Below, in pieces: positions 31,750 to 42,241 of a stretch of DNA of 64,000 bases (its first letter is position 1; each line of letters opens with the position of its first letter). Under the pieces are notes generated by a model. It was given only the letters and a program-made list of their open reading frames with translations, did no database searches and was not told the DNA's origin. The stretch is from an uncultured Erysipelotrichaceae bacterium (GTDB lineage: Bacteria; Bacillota_I; Bacilli_A; Erysipelotrichales; Erysipelotrichaceae): NCBI GenBank assembly GCA_946537255.1, contig CAMNFS010000002.1, forward strand, positions 1-64,000, given 5' to 3'. A program made the position numbers and the translations under genes.

Positions 31750-32005
31750 TGCGATGACGGGGAAAAATACGGGAATGCGCGCCGCAGAGAGCTGTCGGAG
31801 GGTGAAAGACAGCACCGCTGAACCGGAATACCTGGCCCCTAAGCAGCGAGGCTGAACAGTGCAGTAAGCCGAGCCGGCTGTCCACCGTTAAAATGGGCAC
31901 GATTCGCCATTGGCTGATCGAGTGAGCGGCCGCATATGCGGCAAGGAGAGTGGTACCGCGGTAAGTTATGACTTCCGTCTCTCAGCAGGGAGATGGAAGT
32001 TTTTT
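31740..32005 (+). ncRNA. T-box leader, leucine specifier
   Basis: A full T-box riboswitch before leuA. Stem I carries the AGAGAGC element (31784-31795 region) and, after GAATAC, the specifier CTG (31832-31834) followed by a purine and CCCC; the ilvA leader aligns here with ATC. The T-box itself is GAGTGGTACCGCGG (about 31948-31961). The terminator pairs ACTTCC..TCTC (31971-31981) with GGGAGATGGAAGT, then TTTTT. Uncharged tRNA-Leu should favour the antiterminator and turn the operon on. Confidence 0.92.
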
Positions 32006-32040
32006 CATCTCCGGAGCATCTGAAAAAGGAGGAACTGAAC

Positions 32041-33717
32041 ATGATGGATTACACAAAGTACGCGCCTGGCTATTATCCCGCCCCGTCAGGATATGACACC
32101 TGGGTCAGAAAGGACCACATTGAAAAAGCGCCTGCGTGGTGCAGCGTCGATCTGCGCGACGGCAATCAGGCACTGATCATTCCGATGAGTCTGAAGGAAA
32201 AGCTGGAATTCTATGACATGCTTGTGAAAATCGGATTCAAGGAGATCGAGGTCGGATTCCCTGCCGCGAGTGAAACGGAATATGAATTCCTCCGTACGCT
32301 GATTGATGAAAACCGGATTCCGGAGGATGTGACGGTTCAGGTGCTTACCCAGTGCCGCGATCATATTATCCGCAAAACGTTTGAAGCGGTCCGAGGCGCT
32401 CCTTCGGCTGTCATTCATTTCTATAACTCCACCAGTGTTGCCCAGCGCGAGCAGGTGTTCAAAAAGAGCAAGGAGGAGATCAAGCAGATCGCCGTTGACG
32501 GGGCAAAGCTCGTCAAGCAGCTCTCAGAGGAATACGAAGGAAACTTCCGGTTTGAGTATTCGCCGGAGAGTTTTACCGGAACCGAGCCGGAATACGCGCT
32601 TGAGGTCTGCAACGCGGTTCTCGATATCATGAAGCCGACAAAGGAAAAGCCGATGATCATCAATATTCCATCGACTGTTCAGATGTCCATGCCGCATGTA
32701 TATGCGACCCAGATTGAATATATCTCCAGGAATCTGAAATACCGGGATGCCGTGATCCTTTCTCTTCATCCGCATAATGACCGTGGAACCGGCGTAGCGG
32801 ACGCCGAGCTCGGCCTGCTTGCCGGGGCAGACCGGATTGAATGCTGTCTGTTCGGAAACGGGGAGCGGACCGGAAATGTGGACGCAGTAACCCTTGCGCT
32901 GAATATGTACAGTCATGGTGTGGATCCGAAACTCGACTTTTCGGAAATGCCGAAGATTGCCGAAGTGTTTGAAAGAGTAACCCGCATGCCGGTTTATCAG
33001 AGAAGTCCATACGCCGGCGAACTGGTATTCGCAGCCTTCTCCGGAAGTCACCAGGACGCGATTGCCAAGGGCATGAACTACCGGGCTGACCGCAAGGATC
33101 ACCGCTGGACGGTACCTTATATTGTTATTGATCCGCATGATATCGGACGTACCTATGACGCGGACATCATCCGCATCAATTCTCAGAGCGGAAAAGGCGG
33201 GATCGGCTTCATTCTTGAACAGAACTACGGCTACACCCTGCCGCCGAAGATGCGGGAAGAACTCGGCTATGCGGTCAAGGAGGTCTCTGACACCGGTCAT
33301 AAGGAGCTTAAGCCGGATGAGGTCTATCAGGTATTTGCGGACCGTTATCTGAATATCAGTGAGCCGATGGCACTTACCAAAGTGCACTTCATGCAGGAGG
33401 AAAACGACAGGATCGCCGCTTCCGCAAAGCTTCTGCTTCATGGGGACGAGCACCGTGTGCTGGGCGAAGGAAACGGCCGTCTGGATGCCGTTGCCAATGC
33501 GGTGCGTGAAGATACCGGAACGCACTTTGTGCTTGAAACCTACAGTGAGCACGCCCTCGACAGCGAATCAAGCAGCCGGGCAGCCAGCTATGTCGGCCTG
33601 AGATGGGCGGATGGATCCATCAGCTGGGGTGTCGGAACGGATACGGATATTATCCGCGCCGGCATCAAGGCGCTTGTCTCAGCGTTCAATAACGGATATG
33701 TAAAGGAGAACCACTGA
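32041..33717 (+). CDS. leuA: 2-isopropylmalate synthase (yeast/actinobacterial type)
   Basis: First committed step of leucine synthesis: acetyl-CoA plus 2-ketoisovalerate to 2-isopropylmalate. The 558-residue chain has [32 protein letters not shown] and [38 protein letters not shown] (shown in part), the metal and substrate sites. The form [19 protein letters not shown] at the start marks the longer LeuA type 2, as in Corynebacterium and yeast. The C-terminal regulatory domain is present and should bind leucine. The ATG at 32041 (second at 32044) follows AGGAGG-like AAAAGGAGGA. Confidence 0.93.
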   Translation: MMDYTKYAPGYYPAPSGYDTWVRKDHIEKAPAWCSVDLRDGNQALIIPMSLKEKLEFYDMLVKIGFKEIEVGFPAASETEYEFLRTLIDENRIPEDVTVQVLTQCRDHIIRKTFEAVRGAPSAVIHFYNSTSVAQREQVFKKSKEEIKQIAVDGAKLVKQLSEEYEGNFRFEYSPESFTGTEPEYALEVCNAVLDIMKPTKEKPMIINIPSTVQMSMPHVYATQIEYISRNLKYRDAVILSLHPHNDRGTGVADAELGLLAGADRIECCLFGNGERTGNVDAVTLALNMYSHGVDPKLDFSEMPKIAEVFERVTRMPVYQRSPYAGELVFAAFSGSHQDAIAKGMNYRADRKDHRWTVPYIVIDPHDIGRTYDADIIRINSQSGKGGIGFILEQNYGYTLPPKMREELGYAVKEVSDTGHKELKPDEVYQVFADRYLNISEPMALTKVHFMQEENDRIAASAKLLLHGDEHRVLGEGNGRLDAVANAVREDTGTHFVLETYSEHALDSESSSRAASYVGLRWADGSISWGVGTDTDIIRAGIKALVSAFNNGYVKENH

Positions 33718-33718
33718 T

Positions 33719-34984
33719 ATGGCAATGACGATGACCCAGAAGATTCTGGCGGCGCATGCGGGTCTGCCCGAGGTAAAGGCCGGGCAGCTGATCAATGCGA
33801 AGCTGGATCTTGTCCATGGAAATGACATCACCACGCCGGTTGCGATCAATGAATTTGAGAAGGCCGGATTCAGCAGAGTGTTTGACAGAGACAGAGTTTC
33901 CATCGTACTCGATCACTTTGTCCCGAACAAGGATATCAAAAGCGCTACCCAGTCCAAACAGTGCCGTCTGTTTGCCCAGGCGCAGAATGTCAGTCATTTC
34001 TATGATGTCGGAACCATGGGCATTGAACATGCATTACTTCCGGAAAAAGGCGTTGTCGGGGCCGGCGATTGTGTGATCGGCGCGGACAGCCATACCTGCA
34101 CGTATGGTGCGCTTGGTGCCTTTTCCACAGGTGTCGGATCAACGGATATGGCGGCCGGAATGGCTTCGGGATATGCCTGGTTCAAGGTTCCCTCCGCGAT
34201 CAGGGTAGTTCTTACCGGAACGCTTCCGAAACGGGTGACGGGCAAGGACGTGATTCTCAGCCTGATCGGAAGAATCGGGGTGGACGGCGCCTTGTACAGA
34301 AGCCTTGAATTCACCGGTCCGGGGGCACACGCGCTTTCCATGGATGACAGGTTCTGCATCTGCAACATGGCGATTGAGGCCGGCGCGAAGAACGGCATCT
34401 TTCCGGTAGATGAAAAGACCATTGCCTATATGGAAGGAAGAACCGAACGTCCCTATACGGTATATGAGGCAGATGCGGATGCGGAATATGATGAGACAAT
34501 TGAAATCAATCTCAGTGATCTGGTTCCGACTGTTTCCTGGCCTCATCTTCCCGAGAATACCCATCCGGCATCGGAAGGATCGGATATAAGGATCGATCAG
34601 ATTGTGATCGGCAGCTGTACCAACGGCCGCATGGAAGATATGGAAGCGGCCTATGAAATACTCAAGGGCAGAAAGATTGCGCCATGGGTCAGAGGCATCA
34701 TTATTCCGGCGACCATGGAGGTCTTCAGGGAATGCATCACCCGCGGGTACATGACTGCCTTCATTGACAGCGGCTGTATTATTTCCACACCGACCTGCGG
34801 ACCGTGCCTTGGCGGATACATGGGCATCCTGGCGGAAGGAGAACGGTGTGTTTCCACCACCAACCGCAACTTCGTCGGCCGTATGGGTCATGTAAAGAGC
34901 GAAGTCTATCTTGCGAGTCCGTTTACCGCGGCCGCAAGCGCGCTGAATGGATATATTACCGATCCAAGAACGATCGGAGAATAA
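33719..34984 (+). CDS. leuC: 3-isopropylmalate dehydratase large subunit
   Basis: A 421-residue aconitase-family subunit isomerising 2- to 3-isopropylmalate with LeuD. The 4Fe-4S ligands are in [11 protein letters not shown] and [29 protein letters not shown] and [12 protein letters not shown] hold substrate residues. It is the shorter, archaeal/clostridial-type LeuC that pairs with a separate 160-residue LeuD. The start is one base past the leuA stop. Confidence 0.95.
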   Translation: MAMTMTQKILAAHAGLPEVKAGQLINAKLDLVHGNDITTPVAINEFEKAGFSRVFDRDRVSIVLDHFVPNKDIKSATQSKQCRLFAQAQNVSHFYDVGTMGIEHALLPEKGVVGAGDCVIGADSHTCTYGALGAFSTGVGSTDMAAGMASGYAWFKVPSAIRVVLTGTLPKRVTGKDVILSLIGRIGVDGALYRSLEFTGPGAHALSMDDRFCICNMAIEAGAKNGIFPVDEKTIAYMEGRTERPYTVYEADADAEYDETIEINLSDLVPTVSWPHLPENTHPASEGSDIRIDQIVIGSCTNGRMEDMEAAYEILKGRKIAPWVRGIIIPATMEVFRECITRGYMTAFIDSGCIISTPTCGPCLGGYMGILAEGERCVSTTNRNFVGRMGHVKSEVYLASPFTAAASALNGYITDPRTIGE

Positions 34985-34997
34985 GGGGGAAGAGAAC

Positions 34998-35483
34998 ATG
35001 AAAGCAGAAGGCACTGTATTCAAATACGGCGACAATGTCGATACCGATGTCATCATTCCTGCCCGTTATCTCAATACCCAGGATGCGAAGGAACTTGCGA
35101 TGCACGCGATGGAGGATATTGATGCGGAGTATGTGAAGAAGGTTCAGCCCGGTGACATCATGGTCGGCGGGTGGAACTTCGGCTGCGGATCCAGCCGGGA
35201 ACACGCTCCGCTTGTCATCAAAACCAGCGGCGCATCCGTTGTCATTGCCAAAAGCTTTGCCAGGATTTTCTACCGCAATGCCATCAATATCGGCCTGCCG
35301 ATCATGGAGTGTGAAGCAGCGGCTGACGCAATTTCCGCCGGGGACCGGGTCAGTGTGGATTTTGACAGCGGTGAAATCCGGGACGAGACAACCGGCCAGG
35401 TATTTCACGCCGCCCCGTATCCGGAATTTCTGCAGAAGATTATCTCTGCCGGCGGTCTTATGAATTCAATCAGGGAGAAATAG
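34998..35483 (+). CDS. leuD: 3-isopropylmalate dehydratase small subunit
   Basis: A 161-residue swivel domain partner of Leu[17 protein letters not shown] and [19 protein letters not shown] are the conserved substrate-binding segments. The ATG at 34998 follows AAGGGGGAAGAG; a longer frame into leuC is rejected because the family starts here. Confidence 0.95.
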   Translation: MKAEGTVFKYGDNVDTDVIIPARYLNTQDAKELAMHAMEDIDAEYVKKVQPGDIMVGGWNFGCGSSREHAPLVIKTSGASVVIAKSFARIFYRNAINIGLPIMECEAAADAISAGDRVSVDFDSGEIRDETTGQVFHAAPYPEFLQKIISAGGLMNSIREK

Positions 35484-35485
35484 AC

Positions 35486-36556
35486 ATGGAAAAGAATATT
35501 GCGGTGATCCGGGGCGACGGATCCTCTCCGGAGTTTGTCAGAGAAACCCTCCGGGTTCTGGATCGGATCGCGGAAAAATACGGCCACACATTCCGGTACA
35601 CGGAAGTGGCAATGGGCGGCGATGCGATCGACAAGTACGGAGATCCGCTGCCGGAAGCGGAACTGCAGAAATGCAGAGAGAGTGACTCGGTGCTGCTGGG
35701 ATCTGTCGGCGGTCCCAAATGGGACAGCCTTCCGGGTGATAAGCGGCCGGAAAAGGGTCTGCTCAGACTGCGGGCGGGAATGGGACTTTATTCCAACTCC
35801 CGGCCGGCAAAGATCTGGAAGCAGCTCAGTGATGCCAGTCCCTTGAAGCGCAGCATTGTGGATCAGGGAATTGATTTTATTATTGTAAGAGAACTGACCG
35901 GCGGTGTTTATTTCGGTGAGCATAAGACGGAAACCGTCAATGGTGAGGAAAAGGCCAATGATGACATGGTCTATACCGAGCATGAAATTGAACGGATCGG
36001 ACGGATCGCCTTTGAGACCGCGCGCAAACGCAGAAACAAGGTGACCTCGGTCGATAAGGCCAATGTGCTGGATACTTCAAGACTCTGGCGGAAGGTCATG
36101 CACCGTCTGAAGGAAGAATATCCGGATGTTGCCTATGAGGATATGCTGGTGGATAACTGTGCCATGCAGATTGTGAAGAACCCGGCCCAGTTCGATGTCA
36201 TTGTGACAGAGAACATGTTCGGTGATATTCTTTCGGATGAAGCAAGCATGATTACCGGCTCGATCGGCATGATTCCTTCCTCCTCGCTTGGCGAAGGAAC
36301 GGTCGGCGTCTATGAGCCGATTCACGGAAGTGCGCCGGATCTTGCCGGTATGGACAAGGTCAATCCGATGGCCTGCATTCTCAGCGCCGCGATGATGCTT
36401 AGATACAGCTTCGCGATGGCCGAGGAAGCGGATGATATTGAACGCGCGGTCGGAAAAGTCCTGGATCTTGGATTCAGGACCGCGGATAATCAGAGTGAAG
36501 GATGCACGGTGCTTGGCACCGCTGCAATTACGGATGAAATACTGAAACAGATCTGA
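35486..36556 (+). CDS. leuB: 3-isopropylmalate dehydrogenase
   Basis: A 356-residue NAD+-dependent beta-decarboxylating dehydrogenase that makes 2-ketoisocaproate. Substrate residues are in LLRLRAGMGLYSNSRP and VRELTGGVYFG, metal-binding Asp in VTENMFGDILSDEASM, and the NAD-binding loop in EPIHGSAPDLAG. It follows leuD by 2 nt and lies in the leucine T-box operon. Confidence 0.95.
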   Translation: MEKNIAVIRGDGSSPEFVRETLRVLDRIAEKYGHTFRYTEVAMGGDAIDKYGDPLPEAELQKCRESDSVLLGSVGGPKWDSLPGDKRPEKGLLRLRAGMGLYSNSRPAKIWKQLSDASPLKRSIVDQGIDFIIVRELTGGVYFGEHKTETVNGEEKANDDMVYTEHEIERIGRIAFETARKRRNKVTSVDKANVLDTSRLWRKVMHRLKEEYPDVAYEDMLVDNCAMQIVKNPAQFDVIVTENMFGDILSDEASMITGSIGMIPSSSLGEGTVGVYEPIHGSAPDLAGMDKVNPMACILSAAMMLRYSFAMAEEADDIERAVGKVLDLGFRTADNQSEGCTVLGTAAITDEILKQI

Positions 36557-36574
36557 AACAGCAGGAGGATGCCT

Positions 36575-38209
36575 ATGAATGGTGCGGATGCAGTAGCGAA
36601 ATGCCTGGAGCTTGAAGGCGTGAAGACAGTATACGGATATCCCGGCGTGGCGATCTGCCCGGTTTATGACAGTCTGATGGAAACGGGGATTCATACGGTG
36701 CTGGTGCGTTCGGAAGCCAACGCAGCACATGCCGCATCCGGCATGGCCCGGATCAGCGGTGAAGCCGGTGTGTGTATCTGTACAAGCGGACCGGGCGCGA
36801 CCAATCTCATTACCGGAATTGCGACCGCCTACGCGGACAGTATTCCTCTGGTATGCATTACCGGTCAGGTCAAACTGGATCTCATCGGCGGTGATGTGTT
36901 CCAGGAAGCGGATATTACCGGCGCGGCGGAGAGCTTTGTGAAATACAGCTATCTGGTACGGAAGGCTTCTGATATCCCCCGCATTTTCCGGGAAGCGTTT
37001 CATATTGCCACAACCGGAAGACGGGGCCCGGTCCTGATTGATATTCCGGTTGATGTGCAGAATACCGAGATCAGGAAGTTTGAATGGCCGGAAGAAGTGA
37101 ATCTGCGTACCTACAAGCCGACCTTCCGGGGCAATCCGATGCAGATCAGAAAAGTGGTCCATGCCCTGGAAACCTGCGAGCGTCCGATTCTCTATACGGG
37201 TGGCGGTGTGCACCTCTGCAAGGCGGCGCCGTTAGTCAGAGAGTTCGCGGAAAAATACCGGATTCCGGTGGTCTCCACAATGATGGGCATCGGAACCATG
37301 CCTTCCAGACATGAGTTATACATGGGCATGGCCGGCAACAACGGCAACCTCGCCGCCAACAAGGCGATCCATGATTCCGATGTGGTGATTCTGGTCGGAG
37401 CGCGGCTCGCGGATCGGGCAGTGAATGATCCGCAGAAGATGCTGGCGCACAAGACGCTGATTCACATTGATGTCGATCCCGCGGAAATCGGCAAGAACGC
37501 GGCATGTGATCTTCCGATTGTCGGTGATGCCCGGGCGATCTTTGAGGATATGCTCAAAGAGGAAATCACTATGAAGGACATTACCCCATGGTCAATGGCT
37601 CTGCGGGAAATCCGCCAGAAGAAAAGCCGGCGGGTTGTGCCGGAGAGATTTACGGATCCGGCGGTATTTGTAAAAACCCTGTCCCTGGCCATGGATGAAA
37701 ATGCGGTATATGTTGCGGATGTCGGTCAGAATCAGATCTGGAGCTGTGCCAATGTCGTGATGCGGGAAGGAAGATTTCTGACCAGCGGCGGCATGGGAAC
37801 GATGGGATACGCGCTTCCCGCGGCGATCGGCGCCAAGATGGCGGACCGCAGCCGTCAGGTCGTATCCGTCAGCGGTGACGGCGGCTTCCAGATGGCCATG
37901 ATGGAACTTGCGACCATGAATCAGGAAGATCTTGATCTGCGCATTGTTGTCTTCAATAATGCGGCTCTTGGCATGGTGAGAGAGTTTCAGATGTTCTCGC
38001 TGAACAGACGGTACACGATGGTTGACCTGAACGGCGGCCCGGATTATGAAAAACTGGCGGATGCCTATGGAATCCGTTATATGAGAATCGATGACAATGA
38101 GGGGATCGAAAAGAAGGTTCAGGAATTCCTTTCCGGAACCGGCAGTGTGCTTCTCGAAGTGACGGTGGATCCGGACGGGGTTGTGCGGAAAGCAGGTGGC
38201 AGTAAATGA
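36575..38209 (+). CDS. ilvB: Acetolactate synthase large subunit (leucine-operon copy)
   Basis: A ThDP enzyme of 544 residues: N-terminal ThDP domain with TSGPGATNLITGIATAY, central FAD-binding domain, and the C-terminal ThDP motif GDGGFQMAMMELATMN...NN. It condenses two pyruvates to acetolactate. At the position of the Trp that sets 2-ketobutyrate preference (GMVRQWQ in the other copy) this one has Phe: GMVREFQ (codon 37985-37987). The catalytic Glu region reads VRSEANAAHAASG instead of the usual HEQGACHAADG, but the Glu is kept. I prefer ATG 36575 over 36569, which is too close to AGGAGG. It is coupled to ilvN. Confidence 0.9.
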   Translation: MNGADAVAKCLELEGVKTVYGYPGVAICPVYDSLMETGIHTVLVRSEANAAHAASGMARISGEAGVCICTSGPGATNLITGIATAYADSIPLVCITGQVKLDLIGGDVFQEADITGAAESFVKYSYLVRKASDIPRIFREAFHIATTGRRGPVLIDIPVDVQNTEIRKFEWPEEVNLRTYKPTFRGNPMQIRKVVHALETCERPILYTGGGVHLCKAAPLVREFAEKYRIPVVSTMMGIGTMPSRHELYMGMAGNNGNLAANKAIHDSDVVILVGARLADRAVNDPQKMLAHKTLIHIDVDPAEIGKNAACDLPIVGDARAIFEDMLKEEITMKDITPWSMALREIRQKKSRRVVPERFTDPAVFVKTLSLAMDENAVYVADVGQNQIWSCANVVMREGRFLTSGGMGTMGYALPAAIGAKMADRSRQVVSVSGDGGFQMAMMELATMNQEDLDLRIVVFNNAALGMVREFQMFSLNRRYTMVDLNGGPDYEKLADAYGIRYMRIDDNEGIEKKVQEFLSGTGSVLLEVTVDPDGVVRKAGGSK

Positions 38210-38694
38210 AGCGGATATTTTCAGTACTGGTGGAAAACCGGTCCGGTGTTCTGAGCAAGGTGTCAGGCCTTTTCGCAAGACGGTCATTCAATATTGATTC
38301 GCTCGCAGTCGGTGAGACCAATGATCCGGATGTCTCCTGCATGACGATCGTATCCAGCGGCAGCAAGCAGACCATGGAGCAGATTGAAAAGCAGCTCAAC
38401 AAGAAACTGGATGTCATCAAGATCAAGAGTTTTGAGAACTGGCAGAGCATCACCAGGGAACTGATCCTGATCAAACTGAGATACAACAAGTCCAACCGTG
38501 AGGAAATACTTACCATCTGCACGCTGGCCGGTGCCAGAGTGGTCGACGCCGGGAAACGGACCATGATGGTGGAAATGTGCGATACGCCGGAGAAGGTACA
38601 GATGCTGCTGGATCTTCTGTCCGGCATCAGTATCGCCGAAGTGGCACGCACCGGTACGCTGGCGCTGCAGCGGTGTGTGGATACGGAACACTGA
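38206..38694 (+). CDS. ilvN: Acetolactate synthase small (regulatory) subunit, leucine-operon copy
   Basis: A 162-residue ACT-domain subunit: RIFSVLVENRSGVLSKVSGLFARRSFNIDSLAVGETND is the canonical valine-binding N-terminal part, followed by the second domain (LILIKLRYNKSNREEI). It activates the large subunit and usually gives feedback inhibition by valine. Its start overlaps the ilvB stop (ATGA). It is the last gene before the operon terminator. Confidence 0.93.
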   Translation: MKRIFSVLVENRSGVLSKVSGLFARRSFNIDSLAVGETNDPDVSCMTIVSSGSKQTMEQIEKQLNKKLDVIKIKSFENWQSITRELILIKLRYNKSNREEILTICTLAGARVVDAGKRTMMVEMCDTPEKVQMLLDLLSGISIAEVARTGTLALQRCVDTEH

Positions 38695-38700
38695 ATACAA

Positions 38701-38756
38701 GGAAGGCAGAGAAGACCGCAGGGATCCATGTCCGCAGTCTGATCCGCCTTTTTTCA
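38701..38756 (+). terminator. Leucine operon terminator
   Basis: A long imperfect hairpin: AAGGC..AGAC.GC.GG pairs with CC..GC.GTCT..GCC before TTTTTT. The rest of 38757-38879 shows no convincing gene. Confidence 0.7.
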
Positions 38757-38879
38757 GCACCTGCTGAGGGAGAGGAAAGATTCATGGAGAAGCTGGATCA
38801 TCCGCGCCCTGTCAGACAGGATCTTCCATAAAGGACAGGCGGAAATCGAAAACATTCATTCATCCAGGAAAAATAGAAA

Positions 38880-38891
38880 TATAATTTTGCT
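38880..38891 (+). promoter_or_regulatory. -10 box directly before the diguanylate cyclase start
   Basis: TATAAT (38880-38885) ends 6 nt before ATG 38892, with no Shine-Dalgarno between; a leaderless transcript is expected. Confidence 0.6.
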
Positions 38892-40343
38892 ATGGAAGAC
38901 AGAAACCGGATTATCAAACTGATCAGTGTCATTGTATTTCTGAGTTTTCTTCTGTCTACCGCGGTAGCGCTGGTTTCGCTGCGGTCGATGGGCACAAGGA
39001 ATCAGAGAGAGCTTTCACGTGTGCTTGCGGCTCAGATCTATGACACGATCAGTATTGAACTTGGCGAACCTACCGTTGTCGCAAGAACGATGGCCAATGA
39101 TCAATTTCTGAGAGATCTTATGAAAAGGGAAGATGCGTTCAGTGAAGAAGAATTCACCCGCATCATGAAAGACTATCTCCGCGGCATCCGGGAAGGGCTG
39201 GACTACGAAGCCGCCTTTACGGTCTCCTCCGGCAGCCGGCGCTATTATACCTATGAAGGACTGAGCAAGATCATTGATCCGGATCATGTTGCCTATGACC
39301 GCTGGTATACCAATTTTGTGGATTCCGGAAAGGCGTACGCGCTGGATGTGGACAATGATGAATTCAGTCAGAACGCCTGGACGGTATTTGTGAATTCCCG
39401 TCTGGAAGATATTGACAGAAATCTGCTCGGCGTATGTGGGGTCGGATTCCACATGAAGAAGAGTCAGGCACTGTTTACGGACCTGGAAAACCAGTATCAT
39501 GTGAAAATCTGTCTGATTGACCGGAACCGGGTCATTCAGGTGGATACCGATGAAAGCCGGATTGAAACCAAGTATGAAAAGGATCTGAATCTCAGCGGTA
39601 TCGATCAGAACAGTTATGTCTATCAGAGTCTTGGCAGAGGGGACTTCACCGTCAGTAAGTATGTGGAGAGTCTGGACTGGTTTCTGGTGGTGGAGAATAC
39701 CGAAAATGAACGGTTCAATTCCTATCTGAATATCATTGTGATGAATCTGATTCTGTTCGCGTTTGTCATGGTGGTGATGTACATCTCTCTGCGGATCATC
39801 ATGTCGCATACGGACCGTCTGACCAATGCGTCATTCCGGGATGAGTCCACCGGTCTGTATAATCGCCGGGCCTTTGAAGAGGACAAGGCCAGGATTGCGA
39901 AAAACGGACTGGGCGGGAATCTGATCTATCTGATTGCGGATGTCAATGGTCTCAAAACGGCAAACGATACCCTGGGGCATACAGCCGGAGATGAACTGAT
40001 CCGGGGTGCCGCGGACTGTCTGAGGGTGTGTCTTGATCCGTATGGGAAGATCTACCGGATCGGCGGAGATGAATTTGCGGCGATTCTGAATATGAGTGAG
40101 GAGAAATTTCAGGAAGTGCTGAAGCATCTGAAGGAGAGTGTGGACAGCTGGTCCGGAAAAGAGGTCAGTGAACTTGCCATGTCAATCGGCAGTGCCTCAG
40201 AAAAGGAATTTCCTTCTGAAAATATCACCGAGCTGATCCGGATCGCGGATGAGCGCATGTATGAAGCGAAAGAGGCGTATTACCGCGATACCGGGAAAAA
40301 ACGCCGGAACCGGCAGATCGTGGAAGCGGATCAGAACAAATAA
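38892..40343 (+). CDS. Membrane diguanylate cyclase with extracellular sensor (dCache-like)
   Basis: A 483-residue signalling protein. There is one membrane helix at about 9-29, an outside sensor domain (about 35-275) of the dCache type with Tyr- and Asp-rich segments (VAYDRWYTNFVDSGKAYALDVDND), a second helix at about 282-302, and a GGDEF domain. The active site is complete: DESTGLYNRRAF, ADVNGLKTANDTLGHTAGDE and RIGGDEFAA, so it should make cyclic di-GMP. The RxxD inhibitory site is missing, so product inhibition is unlikely. No effector or EAL gene is nearby. Confidence 0.9.
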   Translation: MEDRNRIIKLISVIVFLSFLLSTAVALVSLRSMGTRNQRELSRVLAAQIYDTISIELGEPTVVARTMANDQFLRDLMKREDAFSEEEFTRIMKDYLRGIREGLDYEAAFTVSSGSRRYYTYEGLSKIIDPDHVAYDRWYTNFVDSGKAYALDVDNDEFSQNAWTVFVNSRLEDIDRNLLGVCGVGFHMKKSQALFTDLENQYHVKICLIDRNRVIQVDTDESRIETKYEKDLNLSGIDQNSYVYQSLGRGDFTVSKYVESLDWFLVVENTENERFNSYLNIIVMNLILFAFVMVVMYISLRIIMSHTDRLTNASFRDESTGLYNRRAFEEDKARIAKNGLGGNLIYLIADVNGLKTANDTLGHTAGDELIRGAADCLRVCLDPYGKIYRIGGDEFAAILNMSEEKFQEVLKHLKESVDSWSGKEVSELAMSIGSASEKEFPSENITELIRIADERMYEAKEAYYRDTGKKRRNRQIVEADQNK

Positions 40344-40349
40344 AGAAAA

Positions 40350-40368
40350 CGGCCGGGATTTCCGGCCG
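40350..40368. terminator. Hairpin between convergent genes
   Basis: CGGCCGG (40350-40356) pairs perfectly with CCGGCCG (40362-40368). T-rich sequence follows on the plus strand and AAAG-rich sequence precedes it, so it can stop both transcripts. Confidence 0.65.
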
Positions 40369-40385
40369 CAGTTTTGCTTTTGGGA

Positions 40386-42062
40386 TCAGAGTGCGGTAGA
40401 TGCGATGATTTCATCATCGGAAAGATCGGAGGTGAGTCCGGTTACCGCGGACTTGGCAACGTTGCAGCAGTGGTCGCCCATACGTTCAAGTGTACCGAGG
40501 ATATCACTGTAGATGGACTCCGCAACGGGAGATGTGCAGACTTTTTTGCTCATCCGGGTGAAGTGCGTCTGCCGGAATTCGATTTCCATATTGTCGAGGT
40601 TTCCTTCCATCTTCAGAAGCCGGCTGTAATCCACCGCGTTTCTGGTCACGAAGATTTCCGCGGACAGATCGAACATGTCAAACAGAAGCTGATACATCTG
40701 CGAAATGTCGGAGATCGCTCCTTCTGTAAAGGCTTCTTCCTTGGAAAAGACCATGTCGTAGAATTCAGAGAGGTTGGCGGCGAGATCGCCGATCCGTTCA
40801 TAGTTCTTGACTGCGTCAAACTGGAAGCGGACATCCTCACTGTTTTTGGAAGAGAGATTCGAACGGGAATTCAGTTTGATCAGGTAATCGGTAATTCTCA
40901 GATCGAAGCTGTTGATCATGGATTCCAGTTCCTTCATCTTGTCGACTTTGATTTCCTTTCCGCTGCTTCGCAGGAAGGTTTCCGAATGGGTGATGGAGAG
41001 GCGGACCAGATCGATCATCTTGAGAATTGCCTGCTGGCTGGCAGTGATCGCAGCCGATGGCAGGGAGGCGGAGATGCCGTCATCCAGTTCATTGAGATCC
41101 ACCCGGGAGTGGGGTGTTTCCTTGCCGGGAATCAGACGGGTGACAAGCGCCACGAGCTTGTCGGAGAACGGCAGGAAGAGAAGGGTTGTGACGGTTTTGA
41201 AGATGATGTTGGCAATAGCGATCTGCATCATTGGATTGGTATTGCCGGCAATGGCCTGAATGAAGCTGGAGTATGGGATCAGAAGGATCATGCCGATGAC
41301 GGTTGAGATCGCATTGATCAGGGTATGCAGAGCGGCTGTCCGCTTGCCGGCGACCGATCCGCCGATGGAGGCGAGAATTCCGGTCATCGTTGTTCCGATA
41401 TTGGCACCGAACATGAACGGCAGAGATGCGGAGAAGGTGACTGCCCCGGCCTGATACAGCTTCTGAATGACACCGATGGTTGCGGCGCTTGACTGTACCG
41501 CGGCAGTAAGCAGAATGCCGGCAAGCAGAGCGAGCATCGGATTCTTGCTCATGGTAAGAGCGAAGGATTCAAAGCCGGGCATGTTTTTCAGATCGGCCAG
41601 TGCATCTCCCATGGCGGACATTCCGAAGAAGATGAGACCGAATCCAAGAATGACGTTTCCGTAATACTGAATTTTGATTTTCTTTGCGAAGCATATCAGC
41701 ATCGTTCCGATAAAGATGATGAACATCGCATATTTGTCAATATGGACCGAGATCAGAAATGATGTGATCGTGGTTCCGATCGTCGCGCCAAAGATAATGC
41801 CGGCGGCCTGCTCCAGCGACATGAGTCCGGCCCGGACAAGACCGATGGTTATGGCGGAAGTGGCCGAACTGGACTGCATGATGATGGTGATCGCTATGCC
41901 GATGAGCAGGGCGGAAATCCGGTTGGAGGTATATTTGTTGATCATGTCCCGCAGCTGATCTCCGGCTGCGGATTTCAGCCCGTCCCCCATGAATTTGATG
42001 CCGAACATGAACAGGCCGAAGCCTCCGAGTATCATTCCGTAATTCAATGATGACAGTCCCAT
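40386..42062 (-). CDS. Na/Pi cotransporter family protein with PhoU-like tail
   Basis: A 558-residue membrane protein. Residues 1-310 hold two inverted Na/Pi-cotransporter repeats with the QSS signatures (MQSSSATSAITIG and AVQSSAATIGVIQ). The C-terminal 220 residues form a PhoU-like helical domain (ESMINSFDLRITDYLIKLN, YERIGDLAANLSEFYDMV, LERMGDHCCNVAKSA). Family members (NptA/YjbB) move phosphate with sodium. Its leader carries a manganese-type riboswitch and terminator, a rare pairing that suggests Mn2+ or a metal-phosphate link. The start follows AAAGGGG. Confidence 0.9.
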   Translation of the reverse strand: MGLSSLNYGMILGGFGLFMFGIKFMGDGLKSAAGDQLRDMINKYTSNRISALLIGIAITIIMQSSSATSAITIGLVRAGLMSLEQAAGIIFGATIGTTITSFLISVHIDKYAMFIIFIGTMLICFAKKIKIQYYGNVILGFGLIFFGMSAMGDALADLKNMPGFESFALTMSKNPMLALLAGILLTAAVQSSAATIGVIQKLYQAGAVTFSASLPFMFGANIGTTMTGILASIGGSVAGKRTAALHTLINAISTVIGMILLIPYSSFIQAIAGNTNPMMQIAIANIIFKTVTTLLFLPFSDKLVALVTRLIPGKETPHSRVDLNELDDGISASLPSAAITASQQAILKMIDLVRLSITHSETFLRSSGKEIKVDKMKELESMINSFDLRITDYLIKLNSRSNLSSKNSEDVRFQFDAVKNYERIGDLAANLSEFYDMVFSKEEAFTEGAISDISQMYQLLFDMFDLSAEIFVTRNAVDYSRLLKMEGNLDNMEIEFRQTHFTRMSKKVCTSPVAESIYSDILGTLERMGDHCCNVAKSAVTGLTSDLSDDEIIASTAL

Positions 42063-42078
42063 ATTTTTCCCCTTTTGT

Positions 42079-42104
42079 AAAAAAACACACAGCCCTGCTG
42101 TGTG
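42079..42104 (-). terminator. Leader terminator (expression platform) of the Na/Pi gene
   Basis: On the minus strand CACACAG pairs perfectly with CTGTGTG and is followed by seven T, 16 nt before the start codon. A leader terminator in this place means control by attenuation. Confidence 0.85.
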
Positions 42105-42152
42105 CGGTCTTCAGATTCCATTTCCGACTCATACACAGCAAAACAACTATGT

Positions 42153-42241
42153 ATGAGTCTCACAATTTCAGAGAAGCCGGGTGCGTGCCGCACCGTGCTG
42201 ACGACTTTCCCCCACAGATACTGTGCCTGTTACTCCCTCAT
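42153..42241 (-). ncRNA. yybP-ykoY (Mn2+) riboswitch aptamer
   Basis: The minus strand reads ATGAGGGAGTAAC, a P2 hairpin, then AAAGTCGTCAGCAC, a GTGC hairpin, CACCCGGCTT and finally TTGTGAGACTCAT. These match, in order, the yybP-ykoY consensus blocks GGGGAGUAGC, AAAGUCGUCA, CACCGGCUU and GCAAGACC. Outer stem P1 pairs ATGAG (42237-42241) with CTCAT (42153-42157). The same CTCATAC strand can instead pair with GTATGAG about 16 nt downstream (42126-42134), which gives the switch. The -10 is TATCAT (42251-42256). Confidence 0.85.

Noticed and set aside
36569..36574. Start of the leucine-operon ilvB at 36569
   Set aside because: The codon touches AGGAGG with no spacing; the ATG at 36575 has the right distance.
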